Assembly: GCA_023266235.1 (NCBI GenBank) | Contig: JAHFRL010000027.1 | Coordinates: 1-44,788 of the forward strand | From: Betaproteobacteria bacterium | GTDB lineage: Bacteria > Pseudomonadota > Gammaproteobacteria > Burkholderiales > SG8-41 | DNA: 44,788 nt | Reading direction: 5' to 3' | Part shown: positions 1 through 9,068 of the stretch, piece after piece | How positions within the stretch are numbered: position 1 is the first letter of the stretch | Layout of the letters: every line of letters starts with the position of its first letter | Translations under genes and position numbers: made by a program | The notes under the pieces: model-generated | What the model was told of the DNA's origin: nothing | The model's database searches: none | What the model saw: the letters and a program-made list of their open reading frames with translations, nothing else

Positions 1-1118
1 AGATCGTCGATTTGCTCGACATCCTGGCCAAGCCGTCGCGCATCACGAGGATCATCAGCGGCGAGTTGAGCGACATGAAGAAACAGTATGGCGACGAGCG
101 CCGCAGCGAAATCGTCGAGCATACGCAGGACCTCTCGATGGAGGACCTGATCGCCGCGGAAGACGTCGTGGTGACGCTGTCGCACGGCGGCTACATGAAG
201 TGCCAGCCGGTCGCCGACTACCGCGCGCAGAAGCGCGGCGGGCGCGGCAAACAGGCGACCACCACCAAGGAAGACGATTTCGTCGAAAAGCTGTTCATCG
301 CCAACACTCACGACTACATCCTGTGCTTCTCGAACCGCGGCCGCATCTACTGGTTGAAGGTTTACAGCGTTCCCCAGGGTAGTCGCACCAGCCGCGGCAA
401 GCCGATCGTGAATCTGGTGCCGCTGCTCGAGCACGAGAAGATCACCGCGGTATTGCCGGTCAAGGAATTCGACGACGAGCACTTCGTGTTCATGGCGACC
501 GCCAACGGCACGGTCAAGAAGACCGCGCTGTCGGCGTTTTCGCGGCCGCGCCCGTCGGGCATCATCGCCGTCAACCTCGACGACGGCGACTATCTGATCG
601 GCGTTGCGCTGACCGACGGCAAGCAGGACATCATGTTGTTTTCCGACGCGGGCAAAGCGCTGCGTTTTGCCGAAAACGAGGTACGCGCGATGGGGCGCAA
701 CGCCGCCGGCGTGCGCGGCATGAAGCTGGCCAAAGGCGGATTCGTGATCTCGCTGCTCACCGCCGACAACGAAGAGGTATCGGTGCTGACCGCGACCGAA
801 AACGGCTACGGCAAGCGTACGCCCATCGGCGACTACACCAGGCACGGTCGCGGCACGCAGGGCATGATCGCAATCCAGACCTCGGAGCGCAACGGCAAGC
901 TGGTCGCGGCGCAGATCGTCGGCGATGATGACGAGATCATGCTGATTACGACCGGCGGAGTGCTGATCCGCACCCGCATCTCGGAAACCCGCGACATGGG
1001 CCGCGCGACCCAGGGCGTGCGACTGATCAATCTCGGCGAGGGCGAGAAGCTCGCCGGACTCGAGAAAATCGTCGAGCGTGACGAGGATGAAAATGGTGAG
1101 GAAATAAAGCAGGATTGA
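1..1118 (+). CDS. gyrA: DNA gyrase subunit A, C-terminal part (5' end outside window)
   Basis: This is the 3' part of the gene for the GyrA subunit of DNA gyrase, which introduces negative supercoils with GyrB. The reading frame is already open at base 3, so the breakage-reunion domain with its catalytic tyrosine lies upstream of the window. The visible ~370 residues hold the end of the coiled-coil/tower region (LAKPSRITRIISGEL) and the DNA-wrapping beta-pinwheel. The GyrA box reads QKRGGRG near base 230, close to the family form, which favours gyrase over topoisomerase IV ParC. Pinwheel blades repeat with motifs such as MLFSDAGKALRF and MGRNAAGVRGMKL. The tail after the pinwheel is short and acidic. 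The last codons and the TGA sit inside an intergenic repeat (AGCAGGATTGAG) that also ends hldA at 15668-15677. Identity is very secure. Confidence 0.97.
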   Translation, partial: IVDLLDILAKPSRITRIISGELSDMKKQYGDERRSEIVEHTQDLSMEDLIAAEDVVVTLSHGGYMKCQPVADYRAQKRGGRGKQATTTKEDDFVEKLFIANTHDYILCFSNRGRIYWLKVYSVPQGSRTSRGKPIVNLVPLLEHEKITAVLPVKEFDDEHFVFMATANGTVKKTALSAFSRPRPSGIIAVNLDDGDYLIGVALTDGKQDIMLFSDAGKALRFAENEVRAMGRNAAGVRGMKLAKGGFVISLLTADNEEVSVLTATENGYGKRTPIGDYTRHGRGTQGMIAIQTSERNGKLVAAQIVGDDDEIMLITTGGVLIRTRISETRDMGRATQGVRLINLGEGEKLAGLEKIVERDEDENGEEIKQD

Positions 1119-1125
1119 GTCGTCA

Positions 1126-1189
1126 GGATTGAGGATTGGGTAAAATCGGCCTTACGCCAATCCGTCAATCTTTACTCGATCCTCAATCC
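1126..1189. repeat. Heptamer-based inverted repeat, gyrA-serC junction
   Basis: Two perfect 11-base complementary arms, 1126-1136 (GGATTGAGGAT) and 1179-1189 (ATCCTCAATCC), are separated by 42 bases. The left arm is built from the 7-mer GAGGATT. A further copy at 1111-1119 covers the gyrA stop codon. It belongs to the repeat family also seen at 6773-6828 and 15671-15755. It could form a stem in the gyrA-serC transcript; no T-run follows, so it is not a standard terminator. Confidence 0.8.
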
Positions 1190-1198
1190 AGGTTACCT

Positions 1199-2281
1199 AT
1201 GTCACGAGTCTACAATTTCGGCGCCGGTCCGGCGGTGCTGCCGGAGCCGGTGCTCGAGCAGGCGGGCCGCGAGATGCTCGACTGGCAGGGCAGCGGCATG
1301 TCGGTGATGGAGATGAGCCATCGCGGCAAGGAGTTCATTGGCATCGCGGCAGCGGCCGAGGCCGACCTGCGCGACCTGCTCGCGGTTCCCGCCAATTACA
1401 AGGTGCTGTTCCTGCAGGGCGGGGCGACGCTGCAGTTCGCGGCGGTGCCGATGAATCTGCTGCGCGGCAGGCGATCCGCCGACTACGTCAACACCGGCGA
1501 GTGGTCGAAGAAGGCGATCAAGGAAGCCAGGCGCTACTGCACGGTCAATATAGCCGCCTCGTCGGAAGACAAGAATTTCAGCTACGCGCCCGCGCTGACC
1601 GGCTGGAAGCTGGATCCGAACGCGGCTTACGTGCACGCCTGCACGAACGAGACCATCGGCGGCGTCGAGTTTCATTGGGTTCCGGACACCGGCAGCGTGC
1701 CGCTGGTGGCCGATATGTCGTCGCACCTCCTGTCGCGTCCGATCGACGTCTCGAAATACGGATTGATCTACGCCGGGGCCCAGAAAAACATCGGGCCGGC
1801 GGGGCTCACGCTGGTGATCGTCCGCGATGACCTGTTAGGCCAGGCGCTGCCATCCACGCCGAGCGTGCTCGATTACAAGGCGCAGGCCGAGGCGGACTCG
1901 ATGCTCAACACGCCGGCGACCTACGCGGTTTATATCGCGGGGCTGGTGTTTCAATGGCTGAAACAGCGCGGCGGCCTGCAGACGATGGGAGAGCTGAATC
2001 GCGCGAAGGCGCAGCTGCTCTACGATTTTCTCGACCAGACCGAGTTCTATTACTCGCCGGTCGCCAAATCCGACCGCTCGCTGATGAACGTGCCGTTCCG
2101 GCTCAGGAACGACGCGCTCGACGAAGAGTTTCTCAAACAAACGAAGCAGCGCGGGCTGACGCAGCTCAAGGGGCATCGCTCGGTCGGCGGCATGCGCGCC
2201 TCGATCTACAATGCGATGCCGATCGACGGCGTCAGGGCGCTGGTTGATTTCATGCGCGAGTTCCAGGCCAAACATGGCTGA
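1199..2281 (+). CDS. serC: Phosphoserine aminotransferase
   Basis: SerC is a cytoplasmic PLP enzyme that transaminates 3-phosphohydroxypyruvate to 3-phosphoserine, the second step of serine synthesis, and also acts in pyridoxine synthesis. The 360-residue product matches the usual length of about 360. It opens with the family N-terminus [12 protein letters not shown], carries [18 protein letters not shown] in the phosphate/PLP-binding region, and has the PLP-lysine motif [12 protein letters not shown] near residue 197. It ends with [17 protein letters not shown], also typical of SerC. I chose ATG 1199 because the in-frame extension to 1136 is repeat sequence and lies before the conserved start. 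The stop overlaps the start of the next gene, a 3-phosphoglycerate dehydrogenase, by 8 bases, so two consecutive pathway steps are translationally coupled. Confidence 0.97.
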   Translation: MSRVYNFGAGPAVLPEPVLEQAGREMLDWQGSGMSVMEMSHRGKEFIGIAAAAEADLRDLLAVPANYKVLFLQGGATLQFAAVPMNLLRGRRSADYVNTGEWSKKAIKEARRYCTVNIAASSEDKNFSYAPALTGWKLDPNAAYVHACTNETIGGVEFHWVPDTGSVPLVADMSSHLLSRPIDVSKYGLIYAGAQKNIGPAGLTLVIVRDDLLGQALPSTPSVLDYKAQAEADSMLNTPATYAVYIAGLVFQWLKQRGGLQTMGELNRAKAQLLYDFLDQTEFYYSPVAKSDRSLMNVPFRLRNDALDEEFLKQTKQRGLTQLKGHRSVGGMRASIYNAMPIDGVRALVDFMREFQAKHG

Positions 2282-3461
2282 CATCTTCCGCATTCTGACC
2301 CTCAATAACATCGCGCAAGTCGGGCTCAAGCGCTTCCCCGCCGGCAAGTACGAGGTCGGCGCGCAGGTCAAGCATCCCGATGCGATCCTGGTCCGCTCGC
2401 AAGACATGCACGCGATGGACATCGCGCCGCCGGTCAGAGCCATCGCGCGTGCCGGCGCCGGCACCAACAATATCCCGGTCAAACGGATGAGCGCGCGCGG
2501 CGTGCCGGTGTTCAATGCGCCGGGAGCCAACGCCAACGCGGTCAAGGAGCTGGTGATCGCCGGCATGCTGATCGCGGCGCGCAATCTGCTGCCGGCAACG
2601 CGCTTCGTGAGCGGGCTCGCCGGCGATGACGAGGCGATCAACCGACAGGCCGAGGACGGCAAGAGGCAGTTTGCCGGCATCGAGCTGCCGAAACATACGC
2701 TGGGCGTGATCGGGCTCGGCAAGATCGGCAGCCTGGTAGCGGATGCCGCAATCAAGCTCGGCATGAACGTGCTCGGCTACGACCCGCATATCACCGTCGA
2801 TGCGGCATGGGGCCTGCCGTCGCAGGTCAAGAAGGCGAATTCGGTCGAAGAGGTGCTGAAGGCCGCCGATTTCGTGACCTTGCACGTGCCTTATCTCGAC
2901 AGCACGCGGAACCTGATAAATGCCGTGTGCGTGAAGCTGATGCGCAATCATGCAATCCTGCTCAATTTCTCGCGCGACGGCATCGTCGACATCGACGCGG
3001 TGCTGGAGGGGCTCGCCGCGAAGCGGCTGAAATATTACGTGTGCGATTTCCCGGCGCGGAAGCTGGCCGGGCGTCCGGGCGTGATCGCATTGCCGCACCT
3101 CGGAGCCTCAACGCGCGAGGCGGAAGACAATTGCGCAATCATGGTCGTCGATCAGCTGCGCGACTATCTCGAGCACGGCAACATCCAGAACGCGGTCAAC
3201 TTTCCAGATGTCACAATGCCGCGCGAATCGCCGTTCCGCGTCGGCATCGCCAACGCCAACGTGCCCAACATGCTGGGACAGATCTCGACCGCAATGGCGG
3301 ACGCCGGGCTCAATATTCACAACATGCTCAACAAATCCAGGGGTGAAATGGCGTACACGCTGGTCGATGTCGACAGTGCGGTGCCGTCCAGCGTGGTCGA
3401 GCGCATCGCTGCGATCAAGGGTGTACTGGCCGTGCGTTATTTGCCGGCTGGAAAAATCTGA
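2274..3461 (+). CDS. serA: D-3-phosphoglycerate dehydrogenase (ACT-domain type)
   Basis: This NAD-dependent enzyme oxidises 3-phosphoglycerate to 3-phosphohydroxypyruvate, the entry step of serine synthesis. The 395-residue product has a D-2-hydroxyacid dehydrogenase core: NAD-binding [16 protein letters not shown] near residue 145, substrate arginine in NFSRDGIVD, catalytic histidine in LPHLGAST, and a C-terminal ACT domain (about 315-395, from [18 protein letters not shown]) for serine feedback. The glutamate usually found in a DVFxxEP-like segment is absent; that segment reads [13 protein letters not shown], as I recall for a separate clade of short PGDHs. ATG 2274 lies inside the end of serC. 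The overlap with serC strongly supports the phosphoglycerate substrate over another hydroxyacid. An inverted repeat (AACGCCGAT 3478-3486, ATCGGCGTT 3513-3521) follows the gene. Confidence 0.92.
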   Translation: MADIFRILTLNNIAQVGLKRFPAGKYEVGAQVKHPDAILVRSQDMHAMDIAPPVRAIARAGAGTNNIPVKRMSARGVPVFNAPGANANAVKELVIAGMLIAARNLLPATRFVSGLAGDDEAINRQAEDGKRQFAGIELPKHTLGVIGLGKIGSLVADAAIKLGMNVLGYDPHITVDAAWGLPSQVKKANSVEEVLKAADFVTLHVPYLDSTRNLINAVCVKLMRNHAILLNFSRDGIVDIDAVLEGLAAKRLKYYVCDFPARKLAGRPGVIALPHLGASTREAEDNCAIMVVDQLRDYLEHGNIQNAVNFPDVTMPRESPFRVGIANANVPNMLGQISTAMADAGLNIHNMLNKSRGEMAYTLVDVDSAVPSSVVERIAAIKGVLAVRYLPAGKI

Positions 3462-3477
3462 AAGACAATCGCCGATG

Positions 3478-3521
3478 AACGCCGATACCACGGCGGGCCC
3501 AATTGATTTAATATCGGCGTT
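3478..3521. repeat. Intergenic inverted repeat, serA-pheA junction
   Basis: Nine-base complementary arms AACGCCGAT (3478-3486) and ATCGGCGTT (3513-3521) flank a 26-base spacer. The left side (GCCGATGAACGCCGAT) resembles the GATGAACGCAGA-like word at 8214-8230, so it probably belongs to the same general class of low-complexity intergenic repeats. Confidence 0.6.
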
Positions 3522-3545
3522 TAGCTGCGGTTTGGACAAGGCCCA

Positions 3546-4622
3546 GTGGTGAGCGATCAGCTGAAAAAAATCCGCGCCCGCATCGACGCGCTCGACGATC
3601 GCATTGTCGAGCTGCTCAACGAGCGCGCCGCGCTGGCGCAGGAAACCGGCCGCGCCAAGAGCGGCGCCAAATATCGGCCTGAGCGCGAGGCGCAGGTGCT
3701 GCGGCGCCTGGCGGCTCGCAACCGCGGTCCGCTGCCCAAGCCGGCGCTGGTCCGTCTTTACTCCGAAATCATGTCCGCGTGCCGTGCGCTCGAAGACGGC
3801 GTCACGGTTGCTTATCTCGGTCCGCCGGGCACGTTCAGTGAAGAGGCTGCAATCCGACAGTTCGGCGCGCACCCCGCGTTGCAGCCCTGCGCGTCGATCG
3901 ATGAGGTGTTCCGTGCGGTCGAAGCCGGGCAGGTCGGCTACGGCGTGGTGCCGGTCGAGAACTCGACCGAGGGCAGCATCGGCCGCACGCACGATCTGCT
4001 GCTCGCGACCCCGCTCATGATCTGCGGTGAAGTGCTGCTGCCGGTGCACCAATGCCTGATGAGCAAGAGCGGCAGGGCAGCGCGCGTGAAAAAAATTCTG
4101 TCGCACAGCCAGAGTCTCGCGCAGTGTCACGAGTGGCTCAATCAACGGTTTGCCGCGGCCAAGCGCGTGCCGGTAGTCAGCAACGCCGAGGCCGCGCGCA
4201 TGGCGGCCGGAGACGCGGCGGCGGCGGCGATCGCGAGCAAAACCGCCGCCGCCGTCTACAAGCTCAAGATCATCGCCGGCAATATCGAGGACGAGCCGCT
4301 GAATACGACACGCTTTGTCGTGATCGCGGCGCAGGATGCCGGCCCCTCGGGCGCGGACAAGACCTCGCTGGTAATGTCGACGCGCAACGTGCCGGGCGCC
4401 GTGCACGCACTGCTGACGCCGCTCGCGCAACACGGTGTCAGCATGACGCGGCTGGAGTCGCGGCCGGCGCGCACCGGACGCTGGGAATACATGTTTTATG
4501 TCGACATCGAAGGCCACCGGCAGGACGCCAATGTCGCGCAGGCGCTCGCCGAATTGCAGAAAAAGGCGGCGTTCCTGAAGAACCTGGGGTCCTATCCTGC
4601 GGGGTCCGCGCAGGCGGAATGA
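3546..4622 (+). CDS. pheA: Chorismate mutase / prephenate dehydratase (P-protein)
   Basis: This bifunctional cytoplasmic enzyme converts chorismate to prephenate and then to phenylpyruvate for phenylalanine synthesis. The 358-residue product has an AroQ-type chorismate mutase domain at about 1-90 (IRARIDALDDRIVELLNERAALAQ), a prephenate dehydratase domain from about 92 (VAYLGPPGTFSEEAA, then VPVENSTEGSIGRTHDLL and the TRFVVIA-type motif containing the catalytic threonine), and a C-terminal ACT regulatory domain with the phenylalanine-sensing motif LESRPARTGRWEYMFYVD. The start is a GTG; a second GTG follows directly at 3549, and AAGG at 3538-3541 is the likely ribosome-binding site. The gene lies in the order serA-pheA-hisC-tyrA-aroA, an aromatic and serine block. 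Its TGA falls in the repeat GAATGATGAG. Confidence 0.96.
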   Translation: MVSDQLKKIRARIDALDDRIVELLNERAALAQETGRAKSGAKYRPEREAQVLRRLAARNRGPLPKPALVRLYSEIMSACRALEDGVTVAYLGPPGTFSEEAAIRQFGAHPALQPCASIDEVFRAVEAGQVGYGVVPVENSTEGSIGRTHDLLLATPLMICGEVLLPVHQCLMSKSGRAARVKKILSHSQSLAQCHEWLNQRFAAAKRVPVVSNAEAARMAAGDAAAAAIASKTAAAVYKLKIIAGNIEDEPLNTTRFVVIAAQDAGPSGADKTSLVMSTRNVPGAVHALLTPLAQHGVSMTRLESRPARTGRWEYMFYVDIEGHRQDANVAQALAELQKKAAFLKNLGSYPAGSAQAE

Positions 4623-4706
4623 TGAGTGCAGAATGATGAGCTGTGTCACGTGCGGCAATTGCCGCGCCGGATTCTCTACTCTGCACTCTGCACTTTGCAC
4701 TCTGTA
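4616..4706. repeat. CTCTGCA heptamer array with inverted arm, pheA-hisC junction
   Basis: Four tandem 7-mers CTCTGCA/CTCTGCA/CTTTGCA/CTCTGTA occupy 4679-4706, just before the hisC start. The complementary word GAGTGCAGA lies at 4624-4632, giving a perfect 9-base pairing with 4680-4688. The two copies of GAATGATGAG at 4616-4640 include the pheA stop codon. Confidence 0.8.
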
Positions 4707-4716
4707 CTGATTCTTT

Positions 4717-5847
4717 ATGTCAGCAATCACCGCAATCAAGCGCGCGCAGGATATTTGCGATCTGGCGCCCGGTTACATCCGTGCGATTGCGCCCTATGAG
4801 CCGGGCAAGCCGATAGCCGAGCTCGCGCGCGAGCTCGGGCTCGATCCGAACAGCATCATCAAGCTCGCGTCGAACGAAAATCCGCTCGGCGTAAGCCCGC
4901 TCGCGATGCAGGCGATGCAGCAGGCGCTTGCCGACATCGCGCGCTATCCCGACGGCAACGGTTTCGAGCTCAAACACGCGCTGTCCCGGCGCTACGCTGT
5001 CGATGCGTCGCAGATCGTGCTCGGCAACGGCTCCAACGACGTGCTCGAGCTCGCGGCGCGCGCATTTCTCACACCGGGAGTCGAGGCGATCTATTCGCAG
5101 CATGCGTTCGCCGTCTATCCGCTCGTGACCCAGGCGGCCGGCGCAGCCGGCATCGAAGTGCCGGCGCGCGATTTCGCGCATGACCTCGAGGCGATGCTGC
5201 AAGCAATCACGCTGCGCACGCGGCTGGCGTTCCTCGCCAACCCCAACAATCCGACCGGCACCTTGATGCGCAGCGCGGATCTGCTCGCGTTTTTGCTCGC
5301 GGTTCCGCCGAGCGTGGTCGTGGTCCTGGACGAAGCCTACAATGAGTACCTGCCCGACGATCTCAAGGCCGACAGCATCGGCTGGCTCACGGAATTTCCG
5401 AATCTGATCATCACGCGCACGTTTTCCAAGGCCTATGGACTGGCGGGCTTGCGCGTCGGCTACGCGTTCGCGCATGCTGGTGTCGCCGACCTGATGAATC
5501 GGGTGCGCCAGCCGTTCAACGTCAACAGCGTTTCGCTGGCGGCGGCGACCGCCGGGTTGGATGATCGCGAGTTCGTGCGCCGCGGCTTCGAGCTCAATCA
5601 GTCGGGCATGCGGCGGATTACGCAAGGCCTCGCACAGCTCGGCCTGACGTATATCCCGTCGTTCGGCAATTTCGTGAGCTTCAAGGTCATGGATGCGGCC
5701 GGCGTATTTCAGCGGCTGTTAAAACACGGCGTGATCGTGCGCCCGATCGCGAGCTACGGCATGCCCGATTACCTGCGCGTCAGTATCGGCCTGGAATCGG
5801 AAAACGAGCGCTTCCTCGAGGCGTTGCGGCAATCCCTGTTCGCATGA
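4717..5847 (+). CDS. hisC: Histidinol-phosphate aminotransferase
   Basis: HisC is a class I/II PLP aminotransferase. It makes histidinol phosphate, and in this aromatic gene context it probably also transaminates phenylpyruvate, hydroxyphenylpyruvate or arogenate, as known for HisC2-type enzymes. The 376-residue product has the substrate loop [14 protein letters not shown] near residue 50, the PLP contacts NPNNPTGTL and DEAYNEY, the PLP lysine in [18 protein letters not shown], and the closing arginine motif [19 protein letters not shown] 4717 is the first in-frame start and sits directly after a heptamer repeat array, so the ribosome-binding site is poor. Its last four bases overlap the start of tyrA (ATGA), which indicates coupled translation. 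I cannot tell from sequence whether histidine or aromatic synthesis is its main job. Confidence 0.94.
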   Translation: MSAITAIKRAQDICDLAPGYIRAIAPYEPGKPIAELARELGLDPNSIIKLASNENPLGVSPLAMQAMQQALADIARYPDGNGFELKHALSRRYAVDASQIVLGNGSNDVLELAARAFLTPGVEAIYSQHAFAVYPLVTQAAGAAGIEVPARDFAHDLEAMLQAITLRTRLAFLANPNNPTGTLMRSADLLAFLLAVPPSVVVVLDEAYNEYLPDDLKADSIGWLTEFPNLIITRTFSKAYGLAGLRVGYAFAHAGVADLMNRVRQPFNVNSVSLAAATAGLDDREFVRRGFELNQSGMRRITQGLAQLGLTYIPSFGNFVSFKVMDAAGVFQRLLKHGVIVRPIASYGMPDYLRVSIGLESENERFLEALRQSLFA

Positions 5848-6773
5848 AACGGACCGGCGCCAGGGAATCCGGAGCGGCGCGCCGATGCGCCGTCGGCAAG
5901 CTCGCCATTTTCGGCGTCGGTTTGATCGGCGGCTCGTTCGCGCTCGCGCTGAAAAAACGCAATGCGGTCGCACGCGTCGTCGGCGTCGGCCGCAGCCGCG
6001 CCAATCTGGCCGCCGCGCGCCGGCTCGGCATCATCGATGAAATAGCGGCCGATCCCGCGCTGGCGGTCAAAAACGCGGATCTGGTGCTGCTCGCGGTGCC
6101 GCTTGGCCAGACCGCTGCGGTGCTGGCGCAGATTGCGCCTTATCTGGCGCCGCACACGGTAGTCACCGACGCCGGCAGCACCAAGCGCGATGTGATTGCC
6201 GGCGCGCGCCGCTATCTCGGCGCCGCGTTTGCGCGCTTTGTGCCGGCGCACCCGATTGCGGGCATTGAAAAAAGCGGCGCGCAGGCCGCGCTTGCCGATC
6301 TTTACCGCGGACGCAGCCTGATCGTGACGCCGGAGCCCGAGACCGACCCGCGCGCGGTCAGGCGGGTGACTGCGGCGTGGAAACTTGCCGGCATGCGCGT
6401 GATCACGATGCGCGCGGCCGACCACGACCGCGTGTTCGCACTGGTGAGCCATCTGCCGCATCTGCTGTCGTTCGCGCTGGTCGACAATATCGCCGGTTAC
6501 GGTGACGCGGCGGCATTGTTCAAGCATACCGGTGGCGGTTTTCGCGATCTGTCCCGCATTGCCGGCAGTTCGCCCGAGATGTGGCGCGACATCTGCCTGG
6601 CCAACCGCGATGCAATCCTCGCCGCGCTCGATGGTTACCTCGGCGCGCTCAAACTGCTGCGCGGCATGGTCGAGGCGAGCGACGGGCAGGGGCTGGAGGC
6701 GCGCTTCGCTGCCGCGCGCGCCGCGCACGCGAAATGGTTGGTCAAAAAAACAGGATGGAGGACCGGGGATTAA
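5844..6773 (+). CDS. tyrA: Prephenate / arogenate dehydrogenase
   Basis: TyrA carries out NAD(P)-dependent oxidative decarboxylation of prephenate (or arogenate) toward tyrosine. The 309-residue product has an N-terminal Rossmann domain ([19 protein letters not shown]), the motif [13 protein letters not shown], the prephenate-binding segment [16 protein letters not shown] with the catalytic-type histidine, and the helical dimerisation domain with [12 protein letters not shown]. No chorismate mutase or ACT domain is fused, so this is the monofunctional form. The start overlaps the hisC stop by four bases. The last residues and the TAA lie in a GGATTAAGGATCGAGG repeat, so the natural C-terminus appears to have been replaced or extended by repeat sequence. 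Confidence 0.95.
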   Translation: MKRTGARESGAARRCAVGKLAIFGVGLIGGSFALALKKRNAVARVVGVGRSRANLAAARRLGIIDEIAADPALAVKNADLVLLAVPLGQTAAVLAQIAPYLAPHTVVTDAGSTKRDVIAGARRYLGAAFARFVPAHPIAGIEKSGAQAALADLYRGRSLIVTPEPETDPRAVRRVTAAWKLAGMRVITMRAADHDRVFALVSHLPHLLSFALVDNIAGYGDAAALFKHTGGGFRDLSRIAGSSPEMWRDICLANRDAILAALDGYLGALKLLRGMVEASDGQGLEARFAAARAAHAKWLVKKTGWRTGD

Positions 6774-6828
6774 GGATCGAGGGTAAACAGTTGTCGGGCC
6801 AGATCGGTATTGCGCAATCCTCGATCCT
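6773..6828. repeat. Heptamer-based inverted repeat, tyrA-aroA junction
   Basis: Perfect 10-base arms AGGATCGAGG (6773-6782) and CCTCGATCCT (6819-6828) are separated by 36 bases. The right arm extends as CAATCCTCGATCCTCAA, showing the 7-mer period (TCCTCGA). The tyrA stop codon (6771-6773) touches the left arm. Confidence 0.8.
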
Positions 6829-6851
6829 CAAACCTTGCCTCGAAACGCGAC

Positions 6852-8156
6852 ATGACGCTCAACTATCAGGTGAGACCCGGTGGCGCGTTGACCGGCCGCA
6901 TCCGCGTGCCGGGCGACAAGTCGATTTCCCACCGCAGCATCATGCTCGGGTCGATTGCCGATGGGGTCACGCATATCGGCGGCTTTCTCGAAGGCGAGGA
7001 CGCGCTTGCGACCAGGAACGTGTTTCGCGCGCTCGGCGTGCGCATCGAAGGGCCTGACCACGGCAACGTCACCGTGCACGGCGTCGGCATGCGAGGCCTC
7101 GAGGCGCCGGCGCAGGTGCTCGACTGCGGCAATTCCGGCACTTCGATGCGGCTGCTGTGCGGACTGCTCGCCGGGCAGAATTTCGATTGCGAATTGACCG
7201 GTGACGCGAGCCTGCGCAAGCGGCCGATGCAGCGTGTCGCCGAGCCGCTCGCCCGGATGCGCGCCGAAATTTCGACCGCCGAGGGCGGGCGGCCGCCGCT
7301 CAGGATCATGGGCATCGCCAACTTGCGCGGCATCGATTACCGCATGCCGATTGCGAGCGCGCAGGTCAAATCGGCGCTGCTGCTGGCGGGGCTCTATGCG
7401 CGCGGCAGGACCTGCGTGACCGAGCCGGCGCCGACGCGCGACCACACCGAGCGCATGCTCGCCGCGTTCGGCTACCCGGTCGAGCGCAAAGGCAGCACCG
7501 TGTGCGTGAGCGGCGGCGGCAAGCTCACTGCGACCGACATCGAAGTTCCGACAGACATTTCCTCGGCGGCATTCTTGATGGTCGGCGCCAGCATTGCGCC
7601 GGGGTCGGACTTGACGCTCGAGCACGTCGGCGTCAACCCGACGCGCACCGGCGTCATCGACATCCTGCGCCTGATGGGGGCGAGCATCGAACTCCTCGAC
7701 CAGCGCCAGGCGGGCGGCGAGCCGGTCGCCGATATCCGCGTGCGCCACGCCGAATTGAAGGGCATCGCGATTCCGGCCGAACAGGTGGCGCTGGCGATCG
7801 ATGAGTTTCCGGTGTTGTTCGTTGCTGCAGCCAATGCGCGCGGGGTCACGGTATTGCGCGGCGCCGAGGAATTGCGCGTCAAGGAATCCGACCGCATCGC
7901 GGTGATGGCCGACGGGCTGCAAGCGCTTGGCGTCGCTGCCGAGCCGACCGCCGACGGCATGCGCGTCACCGGCGGCAATTACGGCGGCGGTACTGTCGCC
8001 AGCCACGCAGACCACCGTATTGCCATGGCGTTTGCGATCGCCGCGCTGCGCGCTCGCGCGCCGATCACGGTTACCGATTGTGCCAACGTCGCGACTTCGT
8101 TTCCCGGTTTCGTTGAACTCGCGGCCAAGTCCGGGTTGCGCATCAAACAAAACTAA
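6852..8156 (+). CDS. aroA: 3-phosphoshikimate 1-carboxyvinyltransferase (EPSP synthase)
   Basis: AroA condenses shikimate-3-phosphate with phosphoenolpyruvate in the shikimate pathway. The 434-residue product shows the family hallmarks: GDKSISHRSIMLGSIADG near residue 22, the PEP-binding LDCGNSGTSMRLLCGLLAG, the lysine/arginine loop ELRVKESDRIAVMADGL near residue 345, and the final HADHRIAMAFAIAALRA. ATG 6852 was preferred over 6810 because the extension is repeat sequence and the family starts just before the GDKS motif. It stands alone from tyrA by 78 bases of repeat. The glycine-containing LDCGNSGTSMR form suggests the usual bacterial enzyme; I make no claim about glyphosate sensitivity. 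Confidence 0.97.
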   Translation: MTLNYQVRPGGALTGRIRVPGDKSISHRSIMLGSIADGVTHIGGFLEGEDALATRNVFRALGVRIEGPDHGNVTVHGVGMRGLEAPAQVLDCGNSGTSMRLLCGLLAGQNFDCELTGDASLRKRPMQRVAEPLARMRAEISTAEGGRPPLRIMGIANLRGIDYRMPIASAQVKSALLLAGLYARGRTCVTEPAPTRDHTERMLAAFGYPVERKGSTVCVSGGGKLTATDIEVPTDISSAAFLMVGASIAPGSDLTLEHVGVNPTRTGVIDILRLMGASIELLDQRQAGGEPVADIRVRHAELKGIAIPAEQVALAIDEFPVLFVAAANARGVTVLRGAEELRVKESDRIAVMADGLQALGVAAEPTADGMRVTGGNYGGGTVASHADHRIAMAFAIAALRARAPITVTDCANVATSFPGFVELAAKSGLRIKQN

Positions 8157-8162
8157 AAGCCT

Positions 8163-8309
8163 CGCCGCCAAGGACGCCAGGGACGCCAAGAAAAACGAAA
8201 TTCATTAACTGCAGATGAACGCAGACAAACGCGGATCAAATCTTCCATTTCGGGTATTTTTTTGTTCAATAGTAGTTTTTCCTTTGCGTCCTTCGCGTCC
8301 TTTGCGGCG
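8163..8309. repeat. Nonamer (GCCAAGGAC-type) inverted repeat, aroA-cmk junction
   Basis: A run of 9-mers GCCAAGGAC / GCCAGGGAC / GCCAAGAAA at 8166-8192 is answered by the imperfect complement CCTTTGCGT / CCTTCGCGT / CCTTTGCGG at 8281-8307. Between the arms lie GCAGATGAACGCAGACAAACGCGGATCAAA (described here as a 10-mer repeat, 8211-8240) and an A+T-rich loop. The whole 161-base gap between aroA and cmk consists of this structure. Confidence 0.75.
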
Positions 8310-8317
8310 AAGCTGTA

Positions 8318-8992
8318 ATGACTAAGCCCCCAATTCCGGTGATTGCGATCGACGGCCCGTCGGCCTCTGGCAAGGGCACGGTCGCAAAACTCGTCGCGCA
8401 GCGGCTCGGATTCCATTTTCTCGACAGCGGCGCGCTCTACCGGGCGGTCACGCTGGCGGCACTCAAGGCCGGGGTCGGGTTAGACGACGAAGCCGCGCTG
8501 GCGCGCGTGGCGGCCGCGCTCGATATCAGCTTCGATGGGGACGCAATTCATATGAATCAAGAGCTTGTGACGGATGCCATTCGCTCGGAGCGTATCAGTG
8601 CGAGCACTTCCGAGGTGGCCGCGATGCCGGCGGTGCGGCAGGCGCTGCTCAAGCGCCAGCGCGCCTTCCGTCAGCCGCCCGGCCTGGTGGCGGACGGACG
8701 CGACATGGGCGCGGTCGTATTTCCCGACGCAGTGCTCAAAATCTATCTGACTGCGGACGTCGCGGAACGGACCCGCCGGCGTTATAAACAGTTGATAGAA
8801 AAAGGAATGGATGCTAATATGGCGACCCTTTTGCAGGATATTCGGCAACGCGACGAGCGCGACAGCGCACGCGCCACAGCCCCGTTGCAGATGAGTAACG
8901 ATGCCAGCTTGCTGGATACCACCAAGCTCTCGATCGCAGCGGCAGTGGAGCAGGTGTTGGCGCGTTATGCGGCAGCGAAACAGGTGCCATGA
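8318..8992 (+). CDS. cmk: Cytidylate kinase
   Basis: Cmk phosphorylates CMP and dCMP with ATP. The 224-residue product is the normal bacterial length and has the P-loop GPSASGKGTVAKLVAQRLG near residue 11, followed by the CMP-binding FLDSGALYRAVTLAA, the VADGRDMGAVVFPDA motif and the lid region RTRRRYKQL with DIRQRDERDSAR. ATG 8318 follows a repeat-filled gap. The gene sits directly upstream of rpsA, the order found in most Proteobacteria. A terminator-like hairpin separates the two. Confidence 0.97.
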   Translation: MTKPPIPVIAIDGPSASGKGTVAKLVAQRLGFHFLDSGALYRAVTLAALKAGVGLDDEAALARVAAALDISFDGDAIHMNQELVTDAIRSERISASTSEVAAMPAVRQALLKRQRAFRQPPGLVADGRDMGAVVFPDAVLKIYLTADVAERTRRRYKQLIEKGMDANMATLLQDIRQRDERDSARATAPLQMSNDASLLDTTKLSIAAAVEQVLARYAAAKQVP

Positions 8993-9024
8993 GCTGCCAG
9001 GCTCATGGCGTTGATTAATCAGAC

Positions 9025-9047
9025 CCCGTTGAAATAACGGGTTTTTT
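9025..9047 (+). terminator. Intrinsic terminator-like hairpin between cmk and rpsA
   Basis: CCCGTT (9025-9030), loop GAAAT, AACGGG (9036-9041), then six T residues (9042-9047). The shape is that of a rho-independent terminator or attenuator. It lies 22 bases before the rpsA start, so it may end cmk transcripts or modulate read-through into rpsA. Confidence 0.75.
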
Positions 9048-9068
9048 CAGGTCCATAATGTGCAGACA

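Noticed and set aside
3108..4739. 543-codon leftward open frame opposite serA and pheA
   Set aside because: Mirror of two well-supported genes, composition rich in Arg/His/Ala/Gln, no recognisable domain.
9042..9047. Transcription of rpsA only from its own promoter
   Set aside because: The hairpin before rpsA looks like a terminator, but I found no clear promoter between it and the start, so I list only the hairpin.
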